From Agrobacterium tumefaciens (lineage in GTDB: Bacteria; Pseudomonadota; Alphaproteobacteria; Rhizobiales; Rhizobiaceae), in the NCBI GenBank assembly GCA_017744915.1, contig JAGIAH010000015.1, positions 20,443-84,442 on the forward strand: 64,000 bases of DNA. Direction: 5' to 3'. This document shows positions 37,752 through 46,221 of this stretch, one piece after another. The position numbers were made by a program, and so were the translations under genes. Position 1 is the stretch's first letter, and every line of letters starts with the position of its first letter. The notes under the pieces are model-generated. The model searched no databases. It was not told where the DNA came from and saw only the letters and a list, made by a program, of their open reading frames with translations.

Positions 37752-38615
37752 TCAGTCACCGAGCAATTGTTTGTCATCCGGATCGCGATGCTCCACGAGC
37801 TGCTGCTTGATGTGGCGCAACGTCACCATCGATCTCTGCCGCTGGTGGTAGGCGGCAAGCGTCGCAAGAATATCGACGGCAGCCAGATAGGCGTAACGGG
37901 ACGAAGTCGGCCGGAAGATATTGTTCCCTTCGGGCACATTAACGGCCACCACCATGTCAGCTGCGGCAGCAACCGGCGTATCGCTCTGGGTAAGCGCGAT
38001 GGTCGTGACCCCCATTTCCCGCGCCAGCCTGAAACACTTCACCAGTTCCATGTTGCGGCCGGAAAAGGACGAACCGATAATCACGTCTTCCCTGCGCGCC
38101 GCAGCCGTCATCATCAGCTGCATGCTGTGATCGGCACTGGTCGAAACGCGCAAACCCAGCCGGAAGAGCCGGTTCTGGATTTCCGAAGCGATCATCGAGG
38201 AGTTCCCACCCGCGCCGAAGGCATAGATCATGCCGCTATTGGCAATCCTGACCGCCGCTTCATCGGCGATCGCGGGATCGAGCGTCTTGTGCAGCAGGAA
38301 CAGCGCTTCCTGCGCCTTGGCCAAAACCTCTTCCGCGACATCGGAAGGGCCGGTACTGGAAGGTTCGGAGGTGAGATACCGCACACCCACATAGGCCGTC
38401 TTGGCAAGGCTGACCTTGAAATCCGAAAAGCTCTGGCAACCGAGACGACGGCAGAACCGCGTCACCGTCGGCGGCGAGACTTCGGCGCGGGCCGCAAGCT
38501 CGATGATCGACGCATTGACGGCGAATTCGAAGTCCGAAACCAGAACATCGGCGATCCGCCGTTCCGATTGCGAGAACTGCCCCTTGTCTTCCTGTATCCT
38601 TGCGAAAATATCCAT
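37752..38615 (-). CDS. MurR/RpiR family transcriptional regulator
   Basis: 287 residues: an N-terminal helix-turn-helix domain (about 1-75, with AARAEVSPPTVTRFCRRLGC as the HTH) and a C-terminal SIS sugar-phosphate-binding domain (about 115-250, with YAFGAGGNSSMIASEIQNRL and VIIGSSFSGRNMELVKCFRL). Members sense phosphorylated sugars and usually repress neighbouring genes. It leads the amino-sugar operon. Two matching dyads lie in the 243 bp upstream (see the regulatory entry). The start MDIFARIQED at 38615 has GGTGAG before it; the TTG 24 bp earlier has no ribosome site. Confidence 0.92.
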   Translation of the reverse strand: MDIFARIQEDKGQFSQSERRIADVLVSDFEFAVNASIIELAARAEVSPPTVTRFCRRLGCQSFSDFKVSLAKTAYVGVRYLTSEPSSTGPSDVAEEVLAKAQEALFLLHKTLDPAIADEAAVRIANSGMIYAFGAGGNSSMIASEIQNRLFRLGLRVSTSADHSMQLMMTAAARREDVIIGSSFSGRNMELVKCFRLAREMGVTTIALTQSDTPVAAAADMVVAVNVPEGNNIFRPTSSRYAYLAAVDILATLAAYHQRQRSMVTLRHIKQQLVEHRDPDDKQLLGD

Positions 38616-38753
38616 GCTCACCGGTCTCCGTTCCGCCAAAACTTAAAGCCTGGCCCCGTTGCCGATGCACCCTAATAAAGCGCGCCCGTCAACCGCATAG
38701 ACCCATGAATCGACCATGTTTCGTCCCCTTGACGACACGACGGACACCTTTGA

Positions 38754-38843
38754 TTTGAAAATCATTTTCTCTGTTGATTGGGAGATGAGCATATGCCAAC
38801 AATATTGACCAGAGAAATCTCCAAATCTTGAAAATAATTTCAA
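38754..38843. promoter_or_regulatory. Paired candidate operators for the RpiR-type regulator
   Basis: Two similar palindromic sites: TTTGAAAATCATTTTC (38754-38769) and CTTGAAAATAATTTCAAC (about 38827-38844). They share TTGAAAATnATTT and resemble the GAAA-N4-TTTC pattern reported for several RpiR/MurR-family proteins. They flank the space between the divergent regulator operon and the NTF2-like gene, and the second ends about 16 bp before the ATG at 38859. Autoregulation plus control of the divergent gene is likely but inferred. Confidence 0.5.
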
Positions 38844-38858
38844 CAACGGACCCAAGCC

Positions 38859-39344
38859 ATGCGCGATCCCTTCAAAAACCCCTTTCCCGAAACCGACACC
38901 GCCCGCCATTCCATCTGGGAGATGCTGGTGACGCGCGATATCGACGCTTTCCTTGCGGCCGACTGGTCGAAGGTCGCGGATGATTTCGTTGAGGACGGTT
39001 TCCTCGGCATCAACGCCAACCGTGATGCGAACCCGGACAATTGGCGCCTGTCCTTCCCCTCGCTTGAGGCCTATCGTGACGAGTGGCTGCGGCAGGCGAA
39101 GGATTTCCAGACCCAGCAATTCGCGGAAGACCCGCGCCATGCGATTTTCACCACCACCACGCTGGAAGAGATCGAAGTGGAAGGCGAAACCGCGCTGGTG
39201 CGCAAGAAGTTCGACGGCGGGCTCCGCAAGGCCGATGGCAGCTTCGACGTCATGAAGTGGCAGACGCTCTATTATTGCCGGCTGCATCAGGGCCGCTGGA
39301 AGATCAGCGGCTTTACCGGCTACATGCCCAACCCGATGCCGTGA
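38859..39344 (+). CDS. NTF2/SnoaL-like fold hypothetical protein
   Basis: 161-residue soluble protein with the pattern of the NTF2-like (SnoaL) cone fold: an N-terminal helix with RDIDAFLAADWSKVADDFVE, then strands including HAIFTTTTLEEIEVEGETAL and YYCRLHQGRWKISGFTGYMP. No catalytic residues can be assigned. The family includes small enzymes and ligand-binding proteins. It is divergent from the RpiR operon and shares the operator region with it, so it probably belongs to the same amino-sugar regulon. A good terminator follows 27 bp after its stop. Confidence 0.7.
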   Translation: MRDPFKNPFPETDTARHSIWEMLVTRDIDAFLAADWSKVADDFVEDGFLGINANRDANPDNWRLSFPSLEAYRDEWLRQAKDFQTQQFAEDPRHAIFTTTTLEEIEVEGETALVRKKFDGGLRKADGSFDVMKWQTLYYCRLHQGRWKISGFTGYMPNPMP

Positions 39345-39370
39345 TCCAGCGGGCATGCACGACACCCTTG

Positions 39371-39402
39371 AACGCCGGGCCGAAAGCCCGGCGTTGTTTT
39401 TT
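39371..39402 (+). terminator. Rho-independent terminator after the NTF2-like gene
   Basis: AACGCCGGGC-CGAAA-GCCCGGCGTT, a perfect ten-base-pair stem with a five-base loop followed by TGTTTTTT. Strong intrinsic terminator in the direction of the NTF2-like gene. Confidence 0.92.
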
Positions 39403-39450
39403 CTCCTCGCGGCGACGGACGAAAAACGCCGAAAACGGATCTCATCAGGA

Positions 39451-39493
39451 AAAGCCGGGCATGGAAAGACAGAATACATAGCCCGGCTCCTGC
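39451..39493 (-). terminator. Terminator of the sugar ABC operon
   Basis: On the minus strand AGCCGGGC ... GCCCGGCT (39488-39481 with 39460-39453), followed by TTTTCC. The loop is 20 bases long, which weakens it. It lies just after the stop of the ATPase gene that ends the operon. Confidence 0.6.
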
Positions 39494-39496
39494 CCC

Positions 39497-40609
39497 TTAT
39501 TGGATCAGCTTGAGGACTGACAGGTCGACGCGACGCTCCAGCGCGATGCCGCTTTCATCGAACAGATGGCAATCCGATGCCTTGATGCCGGTAACGATCG
39601 GCTCATCCACGACAACGGGTGCGGAGCCGGGAAGCAGAGCACAATAATTCTCACCCGTGGGCGCAACGCCATAAGCGATGGTATTCACCCCAAGCCGCTC
39701 GATCACGCTCGGCGCGACCTTGATGTTGAGATCGGCCGCTTCGAGACCGGTATGTTCCGGACGAATGCCGAGTGTCAGTTGCTTACCCTCGAGACCGGCA
39801 CGGGGCTCCACCGGCACGGTGATCGTCTGTCCTTCATAGGCCACCGTCACGCCCTCGGCGCTGACCGATTTGCAGGTGACCTTCAGGAAATTCATTTTCG
39901 GATTGCCGATGAAGCCCGCCACGAACAGGTTCGCCGGCTTGTGATAAAGCTCGAGCGGCGCACCGACCTGGGCGATTTCGCCGGCATTCAGCACCACGAT
40001 ACGGTCAGCCATGGTCATGGCTTCCACCTGGTCGTGGGTGACATAGATCATCGTCGCCTTCAGCGTCCGGTGAAGATTGGTCAGTTCGATGCGCATATCG
40101 GCGCGAAGGGCGGCATCCAGGTTGGAAAGCGGCTCATCGAACAGGAATATCTTCGGCTCGCGAACGATCGCACGGCCGATCGCCACGCGCTGGCGCTGGC
40201 CGCCGGACAAATTGCCGGGGCGCTGCTGCAGGCGCTGGTCGAGCTGGAGGATTTTCGCGACACCCTCGACCTTCTGTTTGATTTTCTCCTCCTCCATCTT
40301 CTCGACACGGAGGGGAAAAGCGATGTTTTCAAAAACCGTCATATGCGGATAAAGCGCATAGGACTGGAACACCATGGCAATGCCGCGTTTGACCGGCGGT
40401 AATTCATTGACCTTCACGCCGTTAATGACGACGTCGCCGGCGGAAATCTCCTCAAGGCCGGCAATCATGCGCAGCAATGTGGATTTACCGCATCCCGAAG
40501 GGCCGACAAAAACGACGAACTCGCCATCCTTGATGTCGAGCTGAACGCCCTTGATGACTTCGAAATGTCCATAGTTCTTGCGGACGTTGTTGAGATAAAG
40601 CTGACCCAA
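39497..40609 (-). CDS. Sugar ABC importer ATPase, UgpC/MsmK/MalK type
   Basis: 370-residue ATPase. Walker [13 protein letters not shown] (about 36-47), signature [15 protein letters not shown], Walker [13 protein letters not shown] and switch region [14 protein letters not shown] are all intact. The C-terminal 130 residues form the MalK-type TOBE/OB domain. It energises the two permeases upstream in the operon. It is the last gene, separated from the binding-protein gene by 190 bp that hold a strong stem-loop, and probably has a weaker supply of message or its own promoter. Confidence 0.95.
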   Translation of the reverse strand: MGQLYLNNVRKNYGHFEVIKGVQLDIKDGEFVVFVGPSGCGKSTLLRMIAGLEEISAGDVVINGVKVNELPPVKRGIAMVFQSYALYPHMTVFENIAFPLRVEKMEEEKIKQKVEGVAKILQLDQRLQQRPGNLSGGQRQRVAIGRAIVREPKIFLFDEPLSNLDAALRADMRIELTNLHRTLKATMIYVTHDQVEAMTMADRIVVLNAGEIAQVGAPLELYHKPANLFVAGFIGNPKMNFLKVTCKSVSAEGVTVAYEGQTITVPVEPRAGLEGKQLTLGIRPEHTGLEAADLNIKVAPSVIERLGVNTIAYGVAPTGENYCALLPGSAPVVVDEPIVTGIKASDCHLFDESGIALERRVDLSVLKLIQ

Positions 40610-40757
40610 GACTTGCCTCTCCCGTCAGCGGCCGACATCAGGCCACGTTCAGAGATGTTCCGAAACAGGGACAAAACCGCGCCGGATCGGAACCGTTGAA
40701 AAACACGGGGACGGAGCGCCAGAAAGGGGCGCAGGCATTCCCGCGGCGAAATTGAGA

Positions 40758-40785
40758 GGATGCGGGCGGCCTTACGCCCGCATCC
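40758..40785. other. Strong stem-loop between binding-protein and ATPase genes
   Basis: GGATGCGGGCG-GCCTTA-CGCCCGCATCC, a perfect eleven-base-pair stem with a six-base loop, 14 bp after the binding-protein stop (minus strand). The minus side continues TCTCAATTT, not a clean T-run. In sugar and peptide ABC operons such stems often protect the upstream binding-protein mRNA and lower expression of the next gene; partial termination is equally possible. Confidence 0.7.
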
Positions 40786-40799
40786 GTGTTCATGAGGAA

Positions 40800-42032
40800 T
40801 TATTTGTACTGCTCGAGAGCGGCGGAAGCCTTCTTCGCGGCGTCTTCCGGTGTTGCCTTGCCGGTGACGACGGACTGTACCATCTCGATCATCGTGTCCT
40901 GGAAGCCCTTGTAGTCGGTGAAGAGCGGCTCAGGACCACCATAGGCGATACCGTCGATCAGCGGCTTCCAGAAGGGATCCTTGGCGACAAATTCATCGAC
41001 CTTGGCCGACGGACGCAGCGGGGTGAGGCCAGCGCCGCCCTGCAGCTCATATTCGCCCTGCGGGCCGGGCGAGGTGATGAATTTGGCGAATTCGGTCGCC
41101 TTTTCTTCCACACCGGTTCCCTTGAAGATCGCAAGGCTGTCGGTGATGAGCAGCGTGCCGGGACCCTTGGCTTCAGGGCCGAGCGGCAGGGTTGCGATGC
41201 CCCAGTTGATCTTGGTTTCCTGCAGACGGGTTGCAGCACCCGAGCCCGCCTGGATCATGCCGACCTTGCCATCAAGGAAGATCGCGCGGATTTCGTTCTG
41301 CTCGTAGGCGGTCGGGCCTTCGACGGAATAGGGCGTGATGTCCTTGTAGGCCTTCAGCGCTGCAACAACCTGCGGGCTGTCGACGGTGATCTTGTCGCCG
41401 TCAATTACCTTGCCATTATTGGTGTAAACCCAATGCATGAACTGGTGCATGGTATTGTCGAAGGTCTTGGCGGGCAGGCCGTAACCGGCAATGCCAGTCT
41501 TTTCCTTGATCTGCTTGGCAAAGGCGATTTCTTCAGCCCAGGTCTTCGGCGGCACTTCCGGATCGAGGCCGGCCTTCTTGAACAGGTCCTTGTTCCAGTA
41601 AAGCGCCTTGGTCGAGAAAGCGACCGGCACGCCCCATTGTGTGTCCTCGAAAGTGACCGTGTCGACGATGTTGGGATAATAGCTCTTCTTTTCGTCTTCG
41701 GTCATCGGCACCGGAACGATCAGATCATTCTGCGCGAACTGCTTCAGCGTGCGCGAACCGACATAGGCCATGGCGACCGGTGTGCCGGCAGCGGCGAGCG
41801 TCGTGGCCTTGTCCTGGCACTGCTCCCAGCCGACGACTTCAGGCACAACCTTGAAGCCCGCGTTCTTGCCTTCCCATTCCTTGATGTATTTTTCATGGAT
41901 GGGATCCATCTTGTCGCCGCAATAGATCCAGCTGATCTCCTTGTCGGCGGCATGCGCCGCCACCGTGCCAAGGGCGGTGGAACCGGCAAATGCGAAAGCG
42001 CAGAGCGCCAATCCGTAATGTTTCAGTGCCAT
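40800..42032 (-). CDS. Sugar ABC importer substrate-binding protein (family 1)
   Basis: 410 residues with a cleavable signal peptide (MALKHYGLALCAFAFAGSTA plus LGTVAAHA, cleaved near AHA-ADK). The mature protein has the CUT1 extracellular sugar-binding fold: FEDTQWGVPVAFSTKALYWN, KDLFKKAGLDPEVPPKTWAE, FLDGKVGMIQAGSG. It should deliver an oligosaccharide or amino sugar to the permeases. The start is ATG 42032, preceded by GGGAGA. The frame is open far beyond it (to 42869), but that part is antisense shadow of the permease gene and has no signal peptide. Confidence 0.93.
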   Translation of the reverse strand: MALKHYGLALCAFAFAGSTALGTVAAHAADKEISWIYCGDKMDPIHEKYIKEWEGKNAGFKVVPEVVGWEQCQDKATTLAAAGTPVAMAYVGSRTLKQFAQNDLIVPVPMTEDEKKSYYPNIVDTVTFEDTQWGVPVAFSTKALYWNKDLFKKAGLDPEVPPKTWAEEIAFAKQIKEKTGIAGYGLPAKTFDNTMHQFMHWVYTNNGKVIDGDKITVDSPQVVAALKAYKDITPYSVEGPTAYEQNEIRAIFLDGKVGMIQAGSGAATRLQETKINWGIATLPLGPEAKGPGTLLITDSLAIFKGTGVEEKATEFAKFITSPGPQGEYELQGGAGLTPLRPSAKVDEFVAKDPFWKPLIDGIAYGGPEPLFTDYKGFQDTMIEMVQSVVTGKATPEDAAKKASAALEQYK

Positions 42033-42070
42033 AGTTAGTCTCCCGTTTTGGTAGTCGTTCCGGTTATTGC

Positions 42071-42928
42071 TTATTTCACCGCGCCGGCGGTCAGCCCGCC
42101 GACGAGATATCGTTGCATCAGGAAGATCGCGATCATAGCCGGCGCGATGCCCACGAAGCTCGCCGCCATCAGCTCGTTCCAGACGACTTCCTGCCGACCG
42201 AAATAGGCAAACAGCCCGACCGGCAACGGCATGTATTCTGTCTTCGAGTTGAAGGTCAGCGCGTAGATGAATTGCTGAGCATAGGCTTCGATGAAGGAGG
42301 AGATCGCGACAACGGCAATGCCCGGCGTCGCGATCGGCAAGACCACCCGGCGAAGCGTGTAGAGACGGCTCGCCCCATCCACATAGGCCGCTTCCTCCAG
42401 CTCGCGGGGAATGCGGCGCATATAGGTCACAAGGAGCAGGATGCCGGTGGGAATGATGAATGCGACACCGGGAATGATCATCGCGAAATAGCTGTTCAGC
42501 ACGCCGATGGACCGCATCAGACGAAACAGCGGAATGAGCAGGACCGCGCCGGAGAACATCTTCACCGCCAGGAATACTCCCAGCAACAGGCCGGCTCCCT
42601 TGAACTCGAAGCGCGCGAAGGCGTAGGCGGCAGGGATGACGAGCACAAGCACGATCAGGGTGATCGAACCCGCGATGAAGAACGAATTGAAGATATAAAG
42701 CGCAAAACCCGGCACGCTCACCCACATCGTCCGGTAGGCCTCGAAGGAGCCATTCTCCGGCCAGAACCTGTAGGGGGACGAAAACAGCAGGCTGAGCGGC
42801 TTCAGCGACACCAGAAAACCTTCGACGAAGGGCGCCAGTACGAAGGTCAGGAACACGGCGATACCGCAATAGATTCCGACCATTTCATACCAGGTGTAGC
42901 GGTTGATCCTCGCATGTCTGTCGGTCAT
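42071..42928 (-). CDS. Sugar ABC importer permease, MalG type
   Basis: 285-residue inner-membrane permease with six helices. The EAA loop is EEAAYVDGASRLYTLRRVVL, followed by PIATPGIAVVA, as in CUT1 MalG subunits. A hydrophilic segment (VEGFLVSLKPLSLLFSSPYR) follows helix 1. Its start overlaps the stop of the upstream MalF-type gene by 4 bp. It docks the ATPase encoded at 39497. Confidence 0.94.
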   Translation of the reverse strand: MTDRHARINRYTWYEMVGIYCGIAVFLTFVLAPFVEGFLVSLKPLSLLFSSPYRFWPENGSFEAYRTMWVSVPGFALYIFNSFFIAGSITLIVLVLVIPAAYAFARFEFKGAGLLLGVFLAVKMFSGAVLLIPLFRLMRSIGVLNSYFAMIIPGVAFIIPTGILLLVTYMRRIPRELEEAAYVDGASRLYTLRRVVLPIATPGIAVVAISSFIEAYAQQFIYALTFNSKTEYMPLPVGLFAYFGRQEVVWNELMAASFVGIAPAMIAIFLMQRYLVGGLTAGAVK

Positions 42929-43809
42929 CGGCTGGCCTCCTGCGAGATACGGCGGGTAATGCGGAAATAGAAGAAGGTGAAGATCGACAGGAAGATGCAG
43001 ATGAGCACTGCGCGCGCGGCACCTTCACCATATTTGTAAGCGCCGATCGCCGTCTTGTAGGTGTCGATGATCATCGTTGTGGTTTCGCCGTTCGGACCGC
43101 CACGCGTGAGAATCCAGATGATATCGAAGGAATTGAACGTCGAAATCAGTGACAGGACCGACATGGTGATCATGGCCGGTAGCATCAGCGGCAGCGTGAT
43201 GCGGCGGAAGCGATAGGCACGGCTGGCGCCGTCCGTCCATGCCGCCTCGTAGAGGTCCTGCGGAATGGACTGGATCGCTGCCAGCAGATAAAGCGTCACC
43301 ATCGGCACGCCGATCCACACATCGGTGACGATCGTCGCCCAGAAGGCTGTTCTGCCATAGGCAAGGAAAGCCACCGGACCATCCACCAGGCCAAGATTCT
43401 GCAGTACCCCGGAAATCATGCCGAACTGGCCATTATACATCCAGCCCCACATGAAGATGCCGATAGCCATCGGCACGATCCATGGCGGCATGGTCAGGAT
43501 GCGAAACACTGCACGGCCGGGCACGGCAGAATTCAGCAGCACCGCGCCAAATGTGCCGATAATCATCTTTATCGAGACGGAAAAGAACGTCCAGATAAAG
43601 GTCCGCGTGATGACATCGGCAAAAGTCGCGTTGAAGATCTTCTCGTAATTGATGAAACCAACCCAATTCGTCACTTTTTTAAGCGACGCATCGGTGAACG
43701 ACAGGATGAAAGTATCGACGAGCGGATAGGCGACGATCAGTGTGATGTAGAGGAGCGCCGGCAGAAGAAGAAACCAGGCGAAAATGACTGCGCTGCGTTT
43801 TGCATCCAT
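42925..43809 (-). CDS. Sugar ABC importer permease, MalF type
   Basis: 294-residue inner-membrane permease with six helices. The N-terminus MDAKRSAVIFAWFLLLPALL leads into helix 1, and the EAA loop is YEAAWTDGASRAYRFRRITL. It forms the channel with the MalG-type subunit. It lies 13 bp after the oxidoreductase gene and overlaps the next permease by 4 bp. Confidence 0.94.
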   Translation of the reverse strand: MDAKRSAVIFAWFLLLPALLYITLIVAYPLVDTFILSFTDASLKKVTNWVGFINYEKIFNATFADVITRTFIWTFFSVSIKMIIGTFGAVLLNSAVPGRAVFRILTMPPWIVPMAIGIFMWGWMYNGQFGMISGVLQNLGLVDGPVAFLAYGRTAFWATIVTDVWIGVPMVTLYLLAAIQSIPQDLYEAAWTDGASRAYRFRRITLPLMLPAMITMSVLSLISTFNSFDIIWILTRGGPNGETTTMIIDTYKTAIGAYKYGEGAARAVLICIFLSIFTFFYFRITRRISQEASR

Positions 43810-43822
43810 CGCGCAGTCCCCC

Positions 43823-45004
43823 TCAAGCCGTTTTCACGGCGGGGGATTTCGGCTGACCGTGCAGCGCCAGATCGTACTCCTCCCATACCGGTTTGAGATC
43901 GACCACCTTGCGGCCATGGCGCGCTTCATCCATGGCAAGCGCCAGAATGCCGGCCTCGATCGCGTCGAGCGCGGAAACCGGCAAGGGCGCGCCCTTGACG
44001 ATATGGGCGATCACATCCTCGGCCATCTGCTCGTCCGCGCCATAATGCTGCGAGAGCGTGGTCGCCGCAGAATAGGTCTTGGCGACTGTCTTCTCATTGG
44101 TGCGGGCATTGTGCACGTTCAGGAAACCGCGCACGAAATCACCCTCCGCCATGCCCTTGGCCCCAATGACGCAGAAGCGGCGGAAATCGTCGGGAACGTT
44201 GAGATTGGTATGGAAGGCGAGCGAGGCGCCGTTTTCATATTCGACGATCGCCGTCTGGTAATCGATGATGTCGCCGTCGCTGTCGAACACCTTGTCGGAG
44301 CCCATCCAGCCGCTTGGCTTGCGGTGATAGACCTCCATGTCGTTGATGCCATCATTCTGCGGCGCGTTTGCCGGCGTGAAGCTCTTGCGACCGCCGAAGC
44401 TCGACACGAAACGCGGACGCGCGCCGACCACACCATTATAGAGATCGAGATCGTGGCAGCATTTTTCCAGCATGAAGGAGCCGGAATAATTCTCATACCG
44501 CCGCCAGTCACGCATGAAGAATGCGCCGTGATAGGGCGGGATATGCTCCGAGGCCTCGATGGAAACGACATCGCCCAGTTTGCCTTCCGCCTGCGCGGCG
44601 CGCAGATCGCGGTAGAGCGGGGAATAACGCAAAACCAGACCAACGAGCAGCCGCTCGTGACCATGCTTGTTGAGCAGCCGGGCGAGCTCGAGGCTTTCCT
44701 CGATGCTGACGACAATGGGTTTTTCCGAGAAGATGGTGCAGCCGGCCTCAAGGCCGATGCGGATATGCTCCAGATGCATGTGGTTCGGAGAGCCGATCAT
44801 CAGGAGGTCGAATTTTTCGCCGACGATCAGCGCTTCCGGACTATCATAGGCCTTGCCGGCCGAAATGCCTTTTTCCTGCAAACCCGGCAGACCAGCCGGA
44901 TGAGGATCGACATAACCGACGATCTCGAAATCCCTGTCGATCTCGTGAAAAACGTAGCCCAGATAACCGAGACGGAATCCGAGTCCGATAATTCCCACCT
45001 TCAT
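43823..45004 (-). CDS. Gfo/Idh/MocA family oxidoreductase
   Basis: 393-residue NAD(P)-dependent sugar oxidoreductase. The Rossmann domain starts MKVGIIGLGFRLGYLGYVFH; the family motif EKPIV (IFSEKPIVVSIEESLELARL) is present, followed by an alpha/beta substrate domain with MLEKCCHDLDLYNGVVGARP (the His/Asp region). Members oxidise or reduce sugars, inositols or their phosphates. It leads the sugar ABC operon, so it likely converts the imported sugar. The start at 45004 is chosen; the extension to 45049 has no Rossmann sequence and lies in the AT-rich promoter region. Confidence 0.9.
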   Translation of the reverse strand: MKVGIIGLGFRLGYLGYVFHEIDRDFEIVGYVDPHPAGLPGLQEKGISAGKAYDSPEALIVGEKFDLLMIGSPNHMHLEHIRIGLEAGCTIFSEKPIVVSIEESLELARLLNKHGHERLLVGLVLRYSPLYRDLRAAQAEGKLGDVVSIEASEHIPPYHGAFFMRDWRRYENYSGSFMLEKCCHDLDLYNGVVGARPRFVSSFGGRKSFTPANAPQNDGINDMEVYHRKPSGWMGSDKVFDSDGDIIDYQTAIVEYENGASLAFHTNLNVPDDFRRFCVIGAKGMAEGDFVRGFLNVHNARTNEKTVAKTYSAATTLSQHYGADEQMAEDVIAHIVKGAPLPVSALDAIEAGILALAMDEARHGRKVVDLKPVWEEYDLALHGQPKSPAVKTA

Positions 45005-45444
45005 GAACTTTGTTCCCTGCTTATTCGTAAATAATTTTCGCAGAAGCAACCATTTCTACGCTGGCCATTCAGTTATCTGCGATAATTTCCAACCATGATG
45101 AAATTAGTTTTCACAACGGTCAAGCAAAATTCGATTTACTCTGGCAAGTCGCGGATAAGAAACCGATTCTTCCAGGCCAGCGGGACGCGCAACAGCTATT
45201 CACCGGCAACCGATGCCAAAACAATACCAAAAAAATGCCAATCGTCTAGAGCAATTACACAGATGGGAAAATTTTTTTGGTTAATGCGGAAATTTCGATC
45301 ACAAGGCCTTAATTTAAGGCATCAGAACGAAAAATGCTCCGATTAATCATACAAGTTCGCGAATGGTTCTATTTTGGTATTGCCGATCGCATCTTCTGTG
45401 GTATAGCCAGAAGCAGCCATATCGGATTGTGACAGAGGTTATGG
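45005..45444. promoter_or_regulatory. Divergent control region with GntR-type candidate operators
   Basis: 440 bp, AT-rich, between the ABC/oxidoreductase operon and the GntR regulator operon. A CAATACCAAAA at 45222-45232 is the exact reverse complement of TTTTGGTATTG at 45372-45382, and TGGTATAGCCA stands at 45399-45409; all share GGTAT and approach the GT-N-TA-N-AC pattern of HutC-type GntR proteins. There is also GCCTTAA-T-TTAAGGC (45306-45320). A short frame at 45095-45346 has no recognisable features. Both operons are probably controlled here. Confidence 0.5.
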
Positions 45445-46197
45445 ATGAACGGGGCAGCGCTTAATCTGGAGGACCTGCAATCAGGCGGCGGCCCGCTGTA
45501 CCTGAAATTGCGCCAGACGATCGAAGACGCCATCAATGGCGGCCGCCTGAAACATGGCGACGCCCTGCCGCCGGAACGCGATATCGCCGAAAGTGCCTGT
45601 GTCAGCCGCGTCACCGTGCGCAAGGCGGTGGATGATCTCGTTCGCGACGGCCTTCTCGTTCGCCGGCATGGTTCGGGCACCTTCGTCGTCAAGCCCATCA
45701 CCCGCATGCAGCAGCCGCTGACCAAGCTCACCTCCTTTACCGAGGACATGCGCCGGCGCGGCATGACGGCGAGCACACGCTGGCTGGACAGGGGCCTGTT
45801 CCACCCCACCGGCGATGAGATGATGGCACTCGGCCTTTCCCAATCCGCCATGGTGGCGCGGCTCACGCGCCTGCGTCTTGCCAATGACCAGCCGATCGCA
45901 CTGGAAGTCACCAGCCTGCCGGGCGATATTCTGCCCGATCCGCAGCTCGTCGAAAATTCGCTTTATCTGGAGCTTGAGAAGAACGGTATTCGCCCCGTGC
46001 GCGCCATTCAGCGCATCTCGGCCCGCAATCTCACCGATGAGGAAACCCTGCTGCTTGGGGTTCCGCCTGGCTCGGCAGCGCTTTCCGTTCAGCGCATGGC
46101 CTATCTGGAAAGCGGGCGCCTCATGGAAATATCCCGCGCGCTTTACCGCAGTGATGCCTATGACCTCGTCGCCGAACTGACGATGGGTCCAGAGTGA
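45445..46197 (+). CDS. GntR family regulator, HutC/NagR type (UTRA domain)
   Basis: 250 residues: a winged HTH (about 15-80, with SACVSRVTVRKAVDDLVRDG and LLVRRHGSGTFVVK) and a UTRA effector domain (about 95-245, with PIALEVTSLPGDILPDPQLV). Regulators of this type next to nag genes respond to GlcNAc-6-P or GlcN-6-P and repress uptake and catabolism genes. It is the first gene of the deaminase-nagA-kinase operon, and candidate operators lie upstream. AGAGGTT precedes the ATG at 45445. Confidence 0.92.
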   Translation: MNGAALNLEDLQSGGGPLYLKLRQTIEDAINGGRLKHGDALPPERDIAESACVSRVTVRKAVDDLVRDGLLVRRHGSGTFVVKPITRMQQPLTKLTSFTEDMRRRGMTASTRWLDRGLFHPTGDEMMALGLSQSAMVARLTRLRLANDQPIALEVTSLPGDILPDPQLVENSLYLELEKNGIRPVRAIQRISARNLTDEETLLLGVPPGSAALSVQRMAYLESGRLMEISRALYRSDAYDLVAELTMGPE

Positions 46198-46221
46198 AAC
46201 ATTGACCAAGGACACGAAACA

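Noticed and set aside
42033..42869. Long open frame making the sugar-binding protein 689 residues
   Set aside because: The added part is the shadow frame of the MalG-type permease; the signal peptide and ribosome site fit ATG 42032.
45095..45346. 83-codon frame in the nag divergent region
   Set aside because: AT-rich regulatory DNA without codon bias; overlaps candidate operators.
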